DNA from: Bacillus massilinigeriensis
GTDB lineage: Bacteria; Bacillota; Bacilli; Bacillales; Cytobacillaceae
Reading direction: 5' to 3'
NCBI RefSeq assembly: GCF_900111815.1
Contig: NZ_LT630004.1
Location: forward strand, 2,906,126 to 2,970,125
DNA length: 64,000 nt
Shown here: positions 18,326-35,716 of the stretch, one piece after another
Layout: each line of letters opens with the position of its first letter
Position numbering within the stretch: position 1 is the stretch's first letter
Position numbers and translations under genes: made by a program
The notes under the pieces: generated by a model
The model's database searches: none
What the model was told of the DNA's origin: nothing
What the model saw: only the letters and a program-made list of their open reading frames with translations

Positions 18326-20062
18326 TTATATTTTAAACTGGTCGACGGTTTGGTCGAGGTCCTTTGCAAGATCGTCGAGAGCAGCGGTGAGTTCGGCGAC
18401 AGTTTGGAAGGATTCTTCCTGCATGTCGGTCGAAGCAGCGACTTCGCGGGAAATATTTGCTGTTTCCTTTGCCAAGTGGGAGAATTCTTCGAGAGAAGCA
18501 GTAATTTCCTGGGAGCTCGCCGACATTTGTTCCGTGATGGCGGAAACGTCGGTGATCTCGTGGCTCACTGATTCAACCGCACTCATGATGGAGCTGAATC
18601 TTTCTCCGGTCTGACTGATGGCCTGGCTGCCGCTTTCGACTTCTTCCGTACCCTTTATCATCATGGCAACGGCTTCTTCAATTCTGATGCGGAATCTGTT
18701 CAGCAAATCGGTTATTTGCGCAGTTGATTTCTTTGACTCTTCAGAGAGCTTCCGAACCTCTTGTGCAACAACAGCAAATCCCTTTCCATGCTCGCCTGCG
18801 CGTGCCGCCTCAATCGCTGCATTCAACGCAAGGAGATTCGTCTGGTCCGCGATACCCTTGATCATTTCGACGCTTGTCCCGATTGACTTCGCCTGTTCGC
18901 CAAGCTCCCCGATCATTGCCGCGGATTCGTTGACAGTTGATTTTACCCCATCAATTTGGCTGATGACCGCGTTGAGCCCCTCCAATCCGCTGCGAACCTG
19001 CTGACTCGCATCGTTGGACTGCTCGCTTACCCCGGCTGCTGCCTCGGCAATCCGCTGGACACCAATGGCCATTTCATCGATCGCACGAGCGGTTTCCTCT
19101 GTCCTGACAAGCTGGGTGTCCGTCGCAGAGGCCACTTCCCTAATTCCTTTTACAACACTGTCGTTTGTCTCAATCGCATTGGACATTTTTTCACCGATGT
19201 CCCGCGATGAAGACACGAGGCGGCCGGAGGAATCTTGGATACTTTCGACCATTGTGCTCATTGTTCCAATCATGTTTTGGAAGGATTCCGTCACTAGGGC
19301 AATTTCATCTTTTCCATTCGCCTTGATGCCTGACACCGTTTCCCGGGAATCGGAAAAATTACCTTCTGCCATTAAACTTGCAGCTTCGGCGATTGTTTTT
19401 AGCGGACTAAGCCTGCGGTTTAGCCACAAGCCAAGGACAAGAATGACAGCTAAAATGATTCCAGCACTGACAGCAAGCGACATTGGTAGTACACTCTTGT
19501 TCACTTCCGTTGTGATTCTGCCGATTGATTCGGCACCGATATCCACTCCAAGGATCCCGATCATTTTGCCTTCATGCATAATCGGCACGAATGCAGAAAG
19601 ATAGTCGCCGTACTCCGGGTCCTTCACAATTCCGGTCATCGCTGTTTTGCCCTCAAGCGTTGGCTCGATATCTTCAAAAGTGGTGGCGGTTGTCGGTGTA
19701 TTGATTTCACCCGCGTTTTTGAACGTTCTCGGTGCACCATCCACCATGAAATAAACTTTCCGTTTCTCCGGGTCTGCCTTTAAGGTATAGACATACTTTG
19801 CACCGGAGCTTTTGCGAAAAGCATTCAGTTGGTTGCGCACCATCCAATACTTCTGGTCCATCTCTTCATTCTTTAAAAAATCAGCATATCTCTCCGTGTC
19901 CATTGAAGCTTCCATTTTCTTGACGTTCTCCACACTAAAATTGGAAATGGTCGATTCCACTGCGTCGCTCGTGCTCTTGTACATTGCAGCAATGCTGCCG
20001 ACAAGGATAAGCAGCATTCCTAAAACCATTGCAATAATGATTTTCCCGCTAAGCCTTTTCAT
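18326..20062 (-). CDS. Methyl-accepting chemotaxis protein with extracytoplasmic sensor
   Basis: A 578-aa chemoreceptor that signals through CheW/CheA to the flagellar motor. Layout: transmembrane helix at about 6-28; an extracytoplasmic Cache-like sensor at about 35-190, containing [24 protein letters not shown]; a second helix at about 195-217; HAMP; then a long coiled-coil signalling domain with the invariant hairpin tip ([21 protein letters not shown] and [14 protein letters not shown]). Start 20062 has AGGAGG upstream; the in-frame ATG at 20077 lies on that ribosome-binding site. A sigma-D-like promoter (20103-20130) fits co-expression with motility genes. The ligand is unknown. The gene sits between repeat array 2 and atpC. 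Confidence 0.9.
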   Translation of the reverse strand: MKRLSGKIIIAMVLGMLLILVGSIAAMYKSTSDAVESTISNFSVENVKKMEASMDTERYADFLKNEEMDQKYWMVRNQLNAFRKSSGAKYVYTLKADPEKRKVYFMVDGAPRTFKNAGEINTPTTATTFEDIEPTLEGKTAMTGIVKDPEYGDYLSAFVPIMHEGKMIGILGVDIGAESIGRITTEVNKSVLPMSLAVSAGIILAVILVLGLWLNRRLSPLKTIAEAASLMAEGNFSDSRETVSGIKANGKDEIALVTESFQNMIGTMSTMVESIQDSSGRLVSSSRDIGEKMSNAIETNDSVVKGIREVASATDTQLVRTEETARAIDEMAIGVQRIAEAAAGVSEQSNDASQQVRSGLEGLNAVISQIDGVKSTVNESAAMIGELGEQAKSIGTSVEMIKGIADQTNLLALNAAIEAARAGEHGKGFAVVAQEVRKLSEESKKSTAQITDLLNRFRIRIEEAVAMMIKGTEEVESGSQAISQTGERFSSIMSAVESVSHEITDVSAITEQMSASSQEITASLEEFSHLAKETANISREVAASTDMQEESFQTVAELTAALDDLAKDLDQTVDQFKI

Positions 20063-20102
20063 CCTACTCCTCCTCATGGAAGTAAATTGCCACTACTCGT
20101 AT

Positions 20103-20130
20103 TTATCGGCAACTAGATGATAAATGTTTA
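20103..20130 (-). promoter_or_regulatory. sigma-D promoter of the chemoreceptor gene
   Basis: Minus-strand TAAA (20127-20130), a 16-bp spacer and GCCGATAA (20103-20110), close to the motility sigma-D consensus TAAA-N15-GCCGATAT. Confidence 0.75.
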
Positions 20131-20146
20131 GACAATTTGCCCACTA

Positions 20147-20190
20147 CGAAAAAAACACTTCCAGGATTAATCCAGAAAGTGCTTTTTTCG
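20147..20190 (-). terminator. Intrinsic terminator of the atp operon
   Basis: Minus-strand hairpin GCACTTTCTGGATT...AATCCTGGAAGTG followed by TTTTTTT, just after atpC. Confidence 0.85.
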
Positions 20191-20196
20191 TAAAAA

Positions 20197-20604
<408 letters not shown>

Positions 20605-20623
20605 TTACCCTCCTGGTCCGTGA

Positions 20624-22177
<1,554 letters not shown>

Positions 22178-22195
22178 CTATTTCCAAGTTTCCCT

Positions 22196-23059
<864 letters not shown>

Positions 23060-23162
23060 TCACCACCCTTTATCAAAGAATGAACAGCATGGCGCAGGAT
23101 GCTTTCGGTTCATTCGAATCCTCTTGCATCCTGACACATGCCTTTATGCTAGACCGTAATTA

Positions 23163-24689
<1,527 letters not shown>

Positions 24690-24698
24690 CTACGAATC

Positions 24699-25840
<1,142 letters not shown>

Positions 25841-25930
25841 ATGCATAACCGAAAAGTTGTTAGGACATAAATGAATGGCGAAGGTTCGCTTGGAATGATC
25901 TTCGCCATCGAAAAACGACAATTGTATTAA

Positions 25931-26182
<252 letters not shown>

Positions 26183-26218
26183 TTAATAGTTTTATACCTG
26201 TTTGGAACAGGTAATATA

Positions 26219-26935
<717 letters not shown>

Positions 26936-26951
26936 TCACCTCTCTTCCCCG

Positions 26952-27323
26952 CTATCGACTCTGCAAAGACTGGATCTTAAAATCTATCATAATGACAAAA
27001 TAGGCTGTCATTAATCCCAAAACCACGCTGATCAAATGAAACTCTTCCGGATATTCGAATGCGATGAGAACAGCAAGTCCTGCTGAAGCCATCCGCGAAA
27101 CCGTACCGAGCGATCTGACCTTTTCTCCTCTTAACAGCTTATCGCCAAATCCTGAAGTTCTCCTGGCTAACAGCCAGAGGTTGAACAGGCTGAGGGCTGT
27201 ACCTAAAATCAGTCCCGCAAAGACTGATTTATACTCGGTGAAACCCCATCCGAGCACGTAAAGAGATAATAAAAAAAATATGTATTTCCTGTATCTTTGA
27301 AACATGACATTGATTTCCGGCAT
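26952..27323 (-). CDS. atpI: ATP synthase subunit I (c-ring assembly)
   Basis: A 123-aa protein with four membrane helices, typical of AtpI, which assists c-ring assembly and has been linked to Mg uptake. The start is set at 27323 (MPEINVMFQRYRKY), 8 bp after the atpZ stop codon; the frame stays open upstream through atpZ but that part is an out-of-frame shadow. Confidence 0.9.
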   Translation of the reverse strand: MPEINVMFQRYRKYIFFLLSLYVLGWGFTEYKSVFAGLILGTALSLFNLWLLARRTSGFGDKLLRGEKVRSLGTVSRMASAGLAVLIAFEYPEEFHLISVVLGLMTAYFVIMIDFKIQSLQSR

Positions 27324-27331
27324 CTCTTGCT

Positions 27332-27553
27332 TTACTCCCCTGAGAAAAAGTGACTTACGAGACGAAGCATTGCGTACACGCCGGCGGCAAGCCCGATGAG
27401 CAAACCGAGGATTAAAAAAAGCGGTTCGGTGCCCATGCTCTCGTCCACCCACCTTCCTGCAAAAACGCCGATCAGGATGGACCCTACAAGCTGGGAAAGA
27501 ATCGCGGACATCAGTGCCATCGCTTGAAACGGGCGGCGATGATCGTTACGCAC
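27332..27553 (-). CDS. atpZ: AtpZ/AtpI family small membrane protein
   Basis: About 73 aa with two membrane helices (LVGSILIGVFAGRWVDE; FLILGLLIGLAAGVYAML). AtpZ with AtpI forms a channel complex in alkaliphilic Bacillus. GTG at 27553 is preferred over ATG at 27562, because the GGGAGGAG ribosome-binding site almost touches that ATG. It is the first gene of the atp operon. Confidence 0.85.
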   Translation of the reverse strand: MRNDHRRPFQAMALMSAILSQLVGSILIGVFAGRWVDESMGTEPLFLILGLLIGLAAGVYAMLRLVSHFFSGE

Positions 27554-27669
27554 AAAGCACATCTCCTCCCATAAAAAATGGAGCAGGAAACATTCTCACA
27601 GCTCTGTTGTAAAACACGAATAAAATTGTGTCAAACCGATGAAAACCTTATCATTTTACGCCCTTTGTA

Positions 27670-27698
27670 AGCATACAATAGCCCCATGTCAATGTCAA
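27670..27698 (-). promoter_or_regulatory. sigma-A promoter of the atp operon
   Basis: Minus-strand TTGACA (27693-27698), a 17-bp spacer and TATGCT (27670-27675), about 110 bp before atpZ. A second TTGACA overlaps at 27687-27692 but has a poor -10. The rest of the gap 27563-27880 holds the terminator of the subtilase gene and no reading frame I can support. Confidence 0.65.
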
Positions 27699-27747
27699 TC
27701 ACTTCAAAGTAAAAAGTTCACATACTTTTCGAATTCTTTCACTATTG

Positions 27748-27773
27748 AAAAACGGGGCGAAAAAGCCCCGCTT
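27748..27773 (-). terminator. Intrinsic terminator of the subtilase gene
   Basis: CGGGGC (27753-27758) pairs with GCCCCG (27765-27770); on the minus strand TTTTTC follows. It lies about 110 bp beyond the stop codon. Confidence 0.8.
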
Positions 27774-27880
27774 CAAAAGGAATTTTTTTCTCTCCGCCAA
27801 CTTTGCAGACTGGGAATTATGCTAACATCATGAACGGATGCGTGGGCGGCCAGCCTCCTTGTTCATGTCAGCGCAAATGA

Positions 27881-30316
27881 TTATCTTTTTAACAGTATCG
27901 CACCAGGAGGGCCAATCATGATGATTGTTTCGTACACATCCTCTCGTCCCGCTTTTTTAACAGAGACTTTGGCAATGTAACTTCCATCGGGCGGGAGCGA
28001 TTCGTTTGGCAAATCCCGCTTCAAAAGGCCTTTGTTCAAGTCCCTGCCGTAATCGAGAAACCCGCGGAACCGGAAGCTGTCCTGATCAAACAAAGCAATG
28101 GAGAATTCCTCCGCACCACCAGGTAAATAGACTTCGTACCTGTAGCCTCCCTTGTCGCCTTGCGCAAACTCAAAACCCATCACCCTCGGATAGTCAGGCT
28201 CCTCGAACACATAAAGATAAGGTATTCTCACATCCTTGCCGCCGGTATGAAGGGTAATCGTTCCATCATGGATCTTCCCCTGAAGTTTCCGCGGATCCGC
28301 ATGGAGGCCTATCTCCACTTCCATCTTCCCATTCGGAGCAAGCTCGAAAGGCATTGGGAGCTGCCATTCTATTCCTTGAACAGCACTCGGAACCTCGAAA
28401 GCGTAGCGCTGGGTCGTGTGATGGTGGTTTTCCACCAGTATCTTCGCAACATGCCGCTCTTTCGTGACGGAGACGGAAGGGCGGATTGGCTTAATCGGTG
28501 TGAGGTCGATTGTACGCCGGTCTGTCTGCCTTTCAGACCTGTTGGTTTGCCCGCTCCTCTCGGAAGGCTTTCCTATGTTAGGAATTTCTACGCTCCTCTC
28601 GGTCGCACTTGACCTGCGGAATGATGCTGCTGACTCGGAAGGCTTTCCTGACGCTCCAGTTGATTCAGCTTTGCTAAACTTGCCAAATCGCAGTGCCCCG
28701 GGAAGTACGAGTGTCCTCGCATGGACGGCATCAGCAATAGAGATTCGGCCAGCTCCCTGCTCATAAGCTTTATATTTTACGCCATGTTCGTTATGAATCG
28801 GGCGAGCCGTATTCATCAGGGCTGATTTGATTTGGTCTGGAGTCCAATCTGGATGATTCTGCTTTAATAGCGCAGCTGCACCAGCCACATGGGGTGCAGC
28901 CATGCTCGTTCCTTGGAGAGTCATGTAACCGCCGGGAATGGTGCTCTCGATTGCGACCCCCGGAGCCACAACATCCGGCTTCATATCCCACGTTACCGTA
29001 ACAGGGCCACGCGAGCTGAAATCAGCAAGCTGATCGCTTTCTTCTATTAATACTATTCGTGAAAAAGCGTTTCCTTTTTGAACGATTTTTTTAAATCTTA
29101 ATCCTTCTTCCCTCGTAACTGCCGCAACGGGTATTTCCAATGGTTCTTCCAGATTGCCGGAAAAACTCCCCTTTGTATTATTATAAATAATAATCCCCAT
29201 TGCTCCAGCCTTGTTCGCATGCCTAGCTTTATCTGTAAAGCTGATTTCGCCCCGCTCTGCTAGAACGATTTTTCCAGAAGCATTCTTCACGTCTTCCTCT
29301 CTCCCAATGCCTCCATCTACTATTTCTATGCTCCTGTCAAATTCCCAGGCTACCGATCCTTGCAACGGTACAATCTTGATATTTTTATTTTCACCCGAAA
29401 AAGTAAGATGAGGAACCTTTAAGGGCGGTGTCGAGGCGCCAACCGAGATAGCCTTAGCGGCAGTTCCCGGTGAGCCGACCGTCCAATTATTCGGACCAGA
29501 GTTGCCGGAGGAAGTAACTGCAACAATCCCCTGTTCCACCGCTTTATTCAGCGCGAGCGAAATGGGGAGGTCAGGTCCGTTTACTTCATTGCCAAGTGAG
29601 AGATTGAGGACATCCACTTTATCCTCGATCGCCTTATCAATCGCAGCAAGCACCTGTTCCGTTGTCCCAAAGCCGCCAGGACCAAGCGCGCGGTAAGCTT
29701 TGATCGATGCGTCCGGTGCGATGCCGGAAATTTTCCCGTTTGCGGCGATGATCCCTGCAACATGGGTGCCATGCAACGTATCTGCCAACCCAAGATTTTG
29801 TGATTCCATCGGATCATTATCCCCATCGACAAGGTCCCGCCCCCCGCGATAATTTTTCCGTAAATCAGGGTGGTGGTAATCTACACCCGTATCGATTACC
29901 CCAACGATGACTCCTTTACCTGTCAAACGTTGGCCTTTCGCGTCAAAAATACCGCGCACCTCCTCGCTGCCGATTATTTTCATGTTCGGCAATGACTCCG
30001 CGCGGTAAGATTGCACTTCAGAGACTGCTTGGATATCAAAATGGCTTTTCAGCTCTTCCACTTGTTGAAGCTCTCCCCGCACGGAGAACCCGATGAGGGC
30101 GTGGCGGAATACGTGTCTGATCTTCAACCCGGGATGGGCGTTAGCGAACTTTTGGATTTGGGCATGATTCCACTCTGTTTTGGTGATTACAATGGCAGTT
30201 ACTGTTCTAGTGGAATCCTCGCGTGGTAGCGGCGGTGTGCGCAGCGAAGCCGGCCCTGCGGCCAGGAGTATCGAAATCACGCATGTGAGCAGCACAGTAA
30301 AAAGTGATTTTTTCAT
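27881..30316 (-). CDS. Secreted subtilisin-like serine protease, Vpr-like
   Basis: An 811-aa secreted S8 peptidase. Layout: signal peptide (1 to about 22), inhibitor I9-type propeptide (about 40-105), and a catalytic domain with Asp142 (GVIDTGVDYHHPDLR), His182 (DTLHGTHVAGII), the oxyanion Asn272 (SSGNSGP) and Ser471 (QGTSMAAPHVAGAAALL). A protease-associated domain is inserted at about 305-425. The length and PA insertion match Vpr, the minor extracellular protease of B. subtilis (806 aa), but orthology is not proven because the neighbours differ. Residues 548-615 are a Ser/Arg-rich low-complexity segment containing repeated GKPSE motifs, followed by Fn3-like C-terminal domains. Start has GGGGGAACGGGG upstream. 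Confidence 0.9.
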   Translation of the reverse strand: MKKSLFTVLLTCVISILLAAGPASLRTPPLPREDSTRTVTAIVITKTEWNHAQIQKFANAHPGLKIRHVFRHALIGFSVRGELQQVEELKSHFDIQAVSEVQSYRAESLPNMKIIGSEEVRGIFDAKGQRLTGKGVIVGVIDTGVDYHHPDLRKNYRGGRDLVDGDNDPMESQNLGLADTLHGTHVAGIIAANGKISGIAPDASIKAYRALGPGGFGTTEQVLAAIDKAIEDKVDVLNLSLGNEVNGPDLPISLALNKAVEQGIVAVTSSGNSGPNNWTVGSPGTAAKAISVGASTPPLKVPHLTFSGENKNIKIVPLQGSVAWEFDRSIEIVDGGIGREEDVKNASGKIVLAERGEISFTDKARHANKAGAMGIIIYNNTKGSFSGNLEEPLEIPVAAVTREEGLRFKKIVQKGNAFSRIVLIEESDQLADFSSRGPVTVTWDMKPDVVAPGVAIESTIPGGYMTLQGTSMAAPHVAGAAALLKQNHPDWTPDQIKSALMNTARPIHNEHGVKYKAYEQGAGRISIADAVHARTLVLPGALRFGKFSKAESTGASGKPSESAASFRRSSATERSVEIPNIGKPSERSGQTNRSERQTDRRTIDLTPIKPIRPSVSVTKERHVAKILVENHHHTTQRYAFEVPSAVQGIEWQLPMPFELAPNGKMEVEIGLHADPRKLQGKIHDGTITLHTGGKDVRIPYLYVFEEPDYPRVMGFEFAQGDKGGYRYEVYLPGGAEEFSIALFDQDSFRFRGFLDYGRDLNKGLLKRDLPNESLPPDGSYIAKVSVKKAGREDVYETIIMIGPPGAILLKR

Positions 30317-30439
30317 CCCCGTTCCCCCTTTTTTGTTAGTTTTTTCTCATGTGGGTGGGAGTATGCAGGAGGAAAGGGGAAAGCGATTTCGGTCGATTTG
30401 TGCATTGGGTGTTGTAATCATATATAACTTAATCAGGAA

Positions 30440-31420
30440 GTTACTGTAGACACTTTCGCATTTACCGTTGATAAATGGCGAGTTACTGTGCGCCGAGGGC
30501 AGATTTCAAATTGAGGCACCGCATCCAGATTACAAATAAAACCACATATTACTAATTGAGGAACCTACCGTAGATATTTTCGCATTTACTGTAGATAAAT
30601 GGTGCTTTACCGTTGATAAATCGTCATTTACCGTAGATAAATCGCTGATTACCGTTGATATCCTGTTTGGGACTGCGCTCGAACCTCTTTTTGCGCGTGT
30701 GGAATCGGTTACATACCGCCACCAACAGCAAAACCTTGATACTTTTTTTAAAAAACAAGCATTATCGCAGTGGATTTTCATTTAAAATGACAATTTTTCA
30801 GGGGTTTCTGCTTATGCTCTGGCCGAGGGCAGATTTCAAATTGAGGCACCGCATCCAGATTACAAATAAAACCACATATTACTAATTCAGGAACCTACCG
30901 TAGATATTTTCGCATTTACCGTTGATAAATGGTGCTTTACCGTTGATAAATCGTCATTTACCGTAGATAAATCGCTGATTACCGTTGATATCCTGTTTGG
31001 GACTGCGCTCGAACCTCTTTTTGCGCGTGTGGAATCGGTTACATACCGCCACCAACAGCAAAACCTTGATACTTTTTTAAAAAACAAGCATTATCGCAGT
31101 GGATTTTCATTTAAAATGACAATTTTTCAGGGGTTTCTGCTTATGCTCTGGCCGAGGGCAGATTTCAAATTGAGGCACCGCATCCAGATTACAAATAAAA
31201 CCACATATTACTAATTCAGGAGCCTACCGTAGATACTTTCGCATTTACCGTAGATAAATGGTGCTTTACCGTTGATAGATCGTCATTTACCGTAGATAAA
31301 TCGCTGATTACCGTTGATATCCTGTTTGGGGACTGCGCTCGAACCTCTTTTTGCGCGTGTGGAATCGGTTACATACCGCCACCAACAGCAAAACCTTGAT
31401 ACTTTTTTAAAAAACAAGCA
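30440..31420 (-). repeat. Repeat array 3 (family A): phased TTATCWACGGTAA clusters
   Basis: Three full units of 330 and 329 bp plus a truncated one near 30440-30490. Plus-strand cores TAGAT or TTGAT start at 30571, 30592, 30613, 30634 and 30655, exactly 21 bp apart, and the pattern repeats from 30901 and 31230. Cores alternate between TTATCTACGGT and TTATCAACGGT, linking families A and B. Downstream on the plus strand each unit has ATCGGTTACATA, the reverse complement of a decayed TGTAACCGATTACA, in the same relative position as the palindrome of arrays 1 and 6. The small LSTVxxx frame inside it has no ribosome-binding site. No gene is seen between the subtilase start and mnaA. Confidence 0.9.
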
Positions 31421-31520
31421 TTATTCTAAGATGTTTTCAATCAATTTTTCAGGATTTTACCTTAAATCAGTTCTTGTGCAATCCAAATCCAAACCTTCGA
31501 AACACACGCCGATTTTCATT

Positions 31521-31560
31521 AAAATAGCCGCACTCTCAAAAATGAAAGGTGCGGCTATCG
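31521..31560 (-). terminator. Intrinsic terminator of mnaA
   Basis: ATAGCCGCAC (31524-31533) pairs with GTGCGGCTAT (31549-31558); minus-strand TTTTAAT follows. It overlaps the 3' end region of the gene. Confidence 0.8.
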
Positions 31561-31562
31561 TT

Positions 31563-32711
31563 TTACATTGGCTTGTAAGCTTCAGGTCGCTCTTCTGTTG
31601 CCTCGAAGTAGTAGCGAATTGCTTGGGCAATTCGCTCGGACGCTTTCCCGTCGCCATAAGGATTGACGGCTTTGGCCATCTTTTCATAGGCAGAGCGGTC
31701 TGTCAGAAGCTCTGTCGCCATTTCATAGATTGGCTGCTCTTCGTTTCCGGCAAGCTTAAGCGTACCTGCATCAATGCCTTCCGGGCGCTCTGTTGTGTCG
31801 CGGAGCACGAGCACTGGCACACCAAGCGATGGCGCTTCTTCCTGAACGCCGCCTGAATCAGTGAGAATCAGGTAAGCGCGGGAAGCAAAGTTATGGAAAT
31901 CAATCACATCGAGCGGCTCTATCAGATGTATCCTGTCGTCTTCTCCAAGAATTTCCGCAGCGATTTCTCTAACGGCAGGGTTGAGGTGCACAGGGTACAC
32001 AACCTGCACATCCTTCTGCTCATCGACAATCCGCTTGATAGCGCGGAACATATTTCTCATTGGCTCACCAAGATTCTCGCGGCGGTGGGCCGTCAAGAGT
32101 ACAAGACGGTCAGAGCCGAGCTTATCGAGAACAGGGTGTGAATAGTTTTCTTTTACCGTTGTGGAAAGAGCATCGATCGCAGTATTTCCCGTGATAAAAA
32201 TAGCTTCCTCCTTCTTGTTTTCCGCAAGAAGGTTTTCCGCTGCTTTACTTGTCGGCGAGAAATGGATATCCGCCATCACGCCTGTCAGCTGCCTGTTCAT
32301 TTCTTCCGGGAACGGCGAGTACTTGTTCCATGTTCGGAGACCAGCCTCCACGTGACCGACAGGAATTTGGTTATAGAACGCGGCAAGACTTGCGACAAAA
32401 GTGGTCGTCGTATCGCCGTGAACGAGGACGATATCCGGCTTCGTCTCTTTCATCACTGTGTCGAGGCCCTCTAATCCTCTTGTGGTCACGTCGATCAGCG
32501 TCTGCCGATCCTTCATGATATTAAGATCATGGTCCGGTGTGATATTGAAAATATCGAGCACCTGATCGAGCATTTGGCGATGCTGTGCCGTAACAGTGAC
32601 GATTGACTCGAAGTGCTCCCCATGCTTCTGAAGCTCAAGCACGAGCGGCGCCATTTTGATGGCTTCTGGCCTTGTTCCGAAAATGGTCATGACTTTGATC
32701 CGGCGGTTCAT
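31563..32711 (-). CDS. mnaA: UDP-N-acetylglucosamine 2-epimerase (non-hydrolysing)
   Basis: Interconverts UDP-GlcNAc and UDP-ManNAc, supplying ManNAc for teichoic-acid linkage units and other wall polymers. The 382-aa protein has the family blocks FGTRPEAIKMAPLV, GHVEAGLRT and DSGGVQEEAPSLGVPVL. Start 32711 (MNRRIKVMTIFG) has GGGAG 8 bp upstream; two further in-frame starts (32726, 32756) lack better signals. In B. subtilis mnaA is elsewhere; a position between atp and upp is what I recall for the B. cereus group. Confidence 0.93.
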   Translation of the reverse strand: MNRRIKVMTIFGTRPEAIKMAPLVLELQKHGEHFESIVTVTAQHRQMLDQVLDIFNITPDHDLNIMKDRQTLIDVTTRGLEGLDTVMKETKPDIVLVHGDTTTTFVASLAAFYNQIPVGHVEAGLRTWNKYSPFPEEMNRQLTGVMADIHFSPTSKAAENLLAENKKEEAIFITGNTAIDALSTTVKENYSHPVLDKLGSDRLVLLTAHRRENLGEPMRNMFRAIKRIVDEQKDVQVVYPVHLNPAVREIAAEILGEDDRIHLIEPLDVIDFHNFASRAYLILTDSGGVQEEAPSLGVPVLVLRDTTERPEGIDAGTLKLAGNEEQPIYEMATELLTDRSAYEKMAKAVNPYGDGKASERIAQAIRYYFEATEERPEAYKPM

Positions 32712-32802
32712 GTTATCCACTCCCATTAAAATGTTATCGTTGATGGTTCCCTTCAATACGACGATTATATTGCAAGAAATGTTTCATTATTTTTACATTT
32801 GA

Positions 32803-32842
32803 CAAAAAGTAAGCGGCATCCCTGATCGGGCACCGCTTTTTC
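32803..32842 (-). terminator. Intrinsic terminator of upp
   Basis: Minus-strand AAGCGGTGCCC pairs imperfectly with GGGATGCCGCTT, followed by ACTTTTTG. Confidence 0.7.
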
Positions 32843-32852
32843 CATAAAAAAA

Positions 32853-33497
<645 letters not shown>

Positions 33498-33616
33498 TTA
33501 TTGAAAGTTATTATGTAAAAAAAAATGCGTTCACGCACACTTCGTCTAATTTTACAGAAAAATGCCCTTAAGAGCAACTCATGCAATTAAATGTTAACAA
33601 GAATGCCTTAACACAT

Positions 33617-33648
33617 AGAAAAAGCGGCCCAATAAGGACCGCTTTCGC
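33617..33648 (-). terminator. Intrinsic terminator of glyA
   Basis: Minus-strand AAAGCGGTCC / GGGCCGCTTT stem followed by TTTC, directly after glyA. Confidence 0.75.
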
Positions 33649-33650
33649 AT

Positions 33651-34892
33651 TTATCTCTCAGGGTAGAGCTCGAACTTAGCCGTTAGTTCTTCTACACGCT
33701 TGCTGGACTCTTCCAATACTTTTGCATCTTCGTGGTTTTTCAGAGTTGTCGCAATAATGCTTGCAATTTCGTCCATTTCTTCTTTTCCGAATCCGCGGCT
33801 TGTGACAGCAGCTGTACCGATGCGGATACCGCTTGTGACAAATGGACTTTCAGGATCGAAAGGAATGGTGTTCTTATTGACCGTGATGCCGATTTCATCC
33901 AATACTTTCTCTCCCACTTTTCCAGTCAAACCAAGGGAACGAAGGTCGACAAGCAGCAAGTGATTGTCAGTTCCGCCTGATACGAGGTCGATGCCTTCTT
34001 TTTTCAGGCTATCAGCAAGGCGCTGTGCATTGGAGATGATATTGGCTGCATATGCCTTGAAATCATCCTGCAATGCTTCGCCAAATGCAACAGCTTTCGC
34101 AGCGATTACATGCATAAGCGGGCCGCCTTGGATTCCAGGGAAAATCGACTTGTCAATCTTTTTCGCGAATTCTTCACGGCAAAGGATCATGCCGCCGCGT
34201 GGACCGCGCAATGTTTTATGTGTAGTCGTTGTAACAAAATCAGCATATGGCACAGGATTCTCATGAAGACCTGCTGCAACCAGGCCAGCGATATGCGCCA
34301 TATCCACCATCAAATACGCGCCAATTGCGTCCGCAATTTCACGGAAACGCTTGAAATCAATTTTACGTGGATAGGCACTTGCACCCGCTACGATGAGCTT
34401 CGGTTTGTGCTGCTGTGCTTTTTCCATTACATCATCATAATTGATTAGATGCGTTTCTTTGTCGACGCCGTACTCGACGAAGTTGTACTGCATGCCACTG
34501 AAGTTAACAGGGCTGCCGTGGGTAAGGTGGCCGCCGTGAGACAGATTCATGCCAAGAACCGTGTCGCCATGCTCAAGAATGGTGAAATAAACCGCCATGT
34601 TCGCCTGGGCACCGGAATGAGGCTGAACGTTCACATGCTCAGCACCGAAAATTTCTTTCGCACGGTCGCGCGCGATATTTTCCGCTACATCGACATGCTC
34701 ACAGCCGCCGTAATAGCGTTTGCCCGGATAGCCTTCAGCATATTTGTTTGTCAAAACAGAGCCTTGTGCTTCCATTACTGCTTCACTTACGAAGTTTTCC
34801 GATGCAATCAATTCAATTTTTGTACGCTGGCGCTGAAGTTCCTGCTGAATTGATTCAAAAATTTGGCTGTCCTGCTGTTGTAAATGCTTCAT
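33651..34892 (-). CDS. glyA: Serine hydroxymethyltransferase
   Basis: A PLP enzyme interconverting serine and glycine with transfer of a one-carbon unit to tetrahydrofolate. The 413-aa protein has the PLP-lysine motif [14 protein letters not shown] and the N-terminal [24 protein letters not shown] lies before the ATG. A cre-like site (35008-35021) is upstream. Confidence 0.97.
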   Translation of the reverse strand: MKHLQQQDSQIFESIQQELQRQRTKIELIASENFVSEAVMEAQGSVLTNKYAEGYPGKRYYGGCEHVDVAENIARDRAKEIFGAEHVNVQPHSGAQANMAVYFTILEHGDTVLGMNLSHGGHLTHGSPVNFSGMQYNFVEYGVDKETHLINYDDVMEKAQQHKPKLIVAGASAYPRKIDFKRFREIADAIGAYLMVDMAHIAGLVAAGLHENPVPYADFVTTTTHKTLRGPRGGMILCREEFAKKIDKSIFPGIQGGPLMHVIAAKAVAFGEALQDDFKAYAANIISNAQRLADSLKKEGIDLVSGGTDNHLLLVDLRSLGLTGKVGEKVLDEIGITVNKNTIPFDPESPFVTSGIRIGTAAVTSRGFGKEEMDEIASIIATTLKNHEDAKVLEESSKRVEELTAKFELYPER

Positions 34893-35007
34893 TCCTTGCT
34901 CCCCCTTTAGATTCTCCCGGAAATAAAAGATACGCTAGTTTGAAAATTCCTTTATATTGTATCCGATAATCACTAGAAAAGAAAGAACGAAACTAGCTGC
35001 ATTCCTA

Positions 35008-35021
35008 GGGTAACGCTTACA
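35008..35021 (-). promoter_or_regulatory. cre-like site upstream of glyA
   Basis: Minus-strand TGTAAGCGTTACCC matches the catabolite-responsive consensus TGWAARCGYTWNCW except at the last base. It lies about 115 bp before the glyA start, so CcpA control of glyA is possible but unproven. Confidence 0.4.
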
Positions 35022-35106
35022 TTCTAAGTATGATGGGATAAAGTTTTTTATGGTATTGCTGGTGACCGGCTGAGCCGTCTACTTACGGCCCAACCAGTCT
35101 AAAATT

Positions 35107-35676
35107 TCATCTGCACGACTCGTTTTCCTGAGTTCGTTCATATAATGCCCGCTCGCCGCCAATCAGCTTTGGCCTCACTTTGGCAAGCGTGACGTGAGCG
35201 CTGCCGATACTCTTCTCTGTAACACGGACAGGGACCGCCACATTCTTTAAGTGCATGCCGATAAAGGTGTCGCCGATATCAATTCCAGCATCCGCTTTGA
35301 TAAACTCAACGACAACAGGGTCAACCATCGCCCTGTAGGCATATGAAGCCATTGCCCCGCCTGCTGTCCTTGCCGGAACGACGCTCACTTCTTCATATCC
35401 CCGTTTTTCAGCCGTTTTCCGCTCGATTACAAGGGCCCTGTTTAAGTGTTCACAGCACTGAAATGCAAGTTCGATTCCTGCGGTTTTTGCCAGTTCGTCC
35501 AACTGTCCATAAAGCATTTCCGCTACATCATCCGTTCCAGCGGTTCCGATTCTCTTCCCTGCAATCTCACTCGTGCTGCAGCCAATAACGAGCAAGCTTC
35601 CCTTTTTCAAGTTCGCCGTATCTTTAAATTGTGAAAGAATGCTACGACATTGATCTTTCCACTGATCTATTAGCAT
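35107..35676 (-). CDS. ywlG: YwlG, TIGR01440/UPF0340 family protein
   Basis: A 189-aa cytoplasmic protein of the conserved UPF0340 family, found in Firmicutes between glyA and rpiB; function unknown. Conserved blocks are VIGCSTSEIAGKRIGTAG and CCEHLNRALVIE. Start 35676 (MLIDQWKDQCR) has AAAGGAAG upstream; the frame continues upstream into the rpiB terminator and is not coding there. Confidence 0.88.
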   Translation of the reverse strand: MLIDQWKDQCRSILSQFKDTANLKKGSLLVIGCSTSEIAGKRIGTAGTDDVAEMLYGQLDELAKTAGIELAFQCCEHLNRALVIERKTAEKRGYEEVSVVPARTAGGAMASYAYRAMVDPVVVEFIKADAGIDIGDTFIGMHLKNVAVPVRVTEKSIGSAHVTLAKVRPKLIGGERALYERTQENESCR

Positions 35677-35716
35677 CGTTCTCTTCCTTTCCAATCTCTT
35701 GGTAAAAAAATATCTG

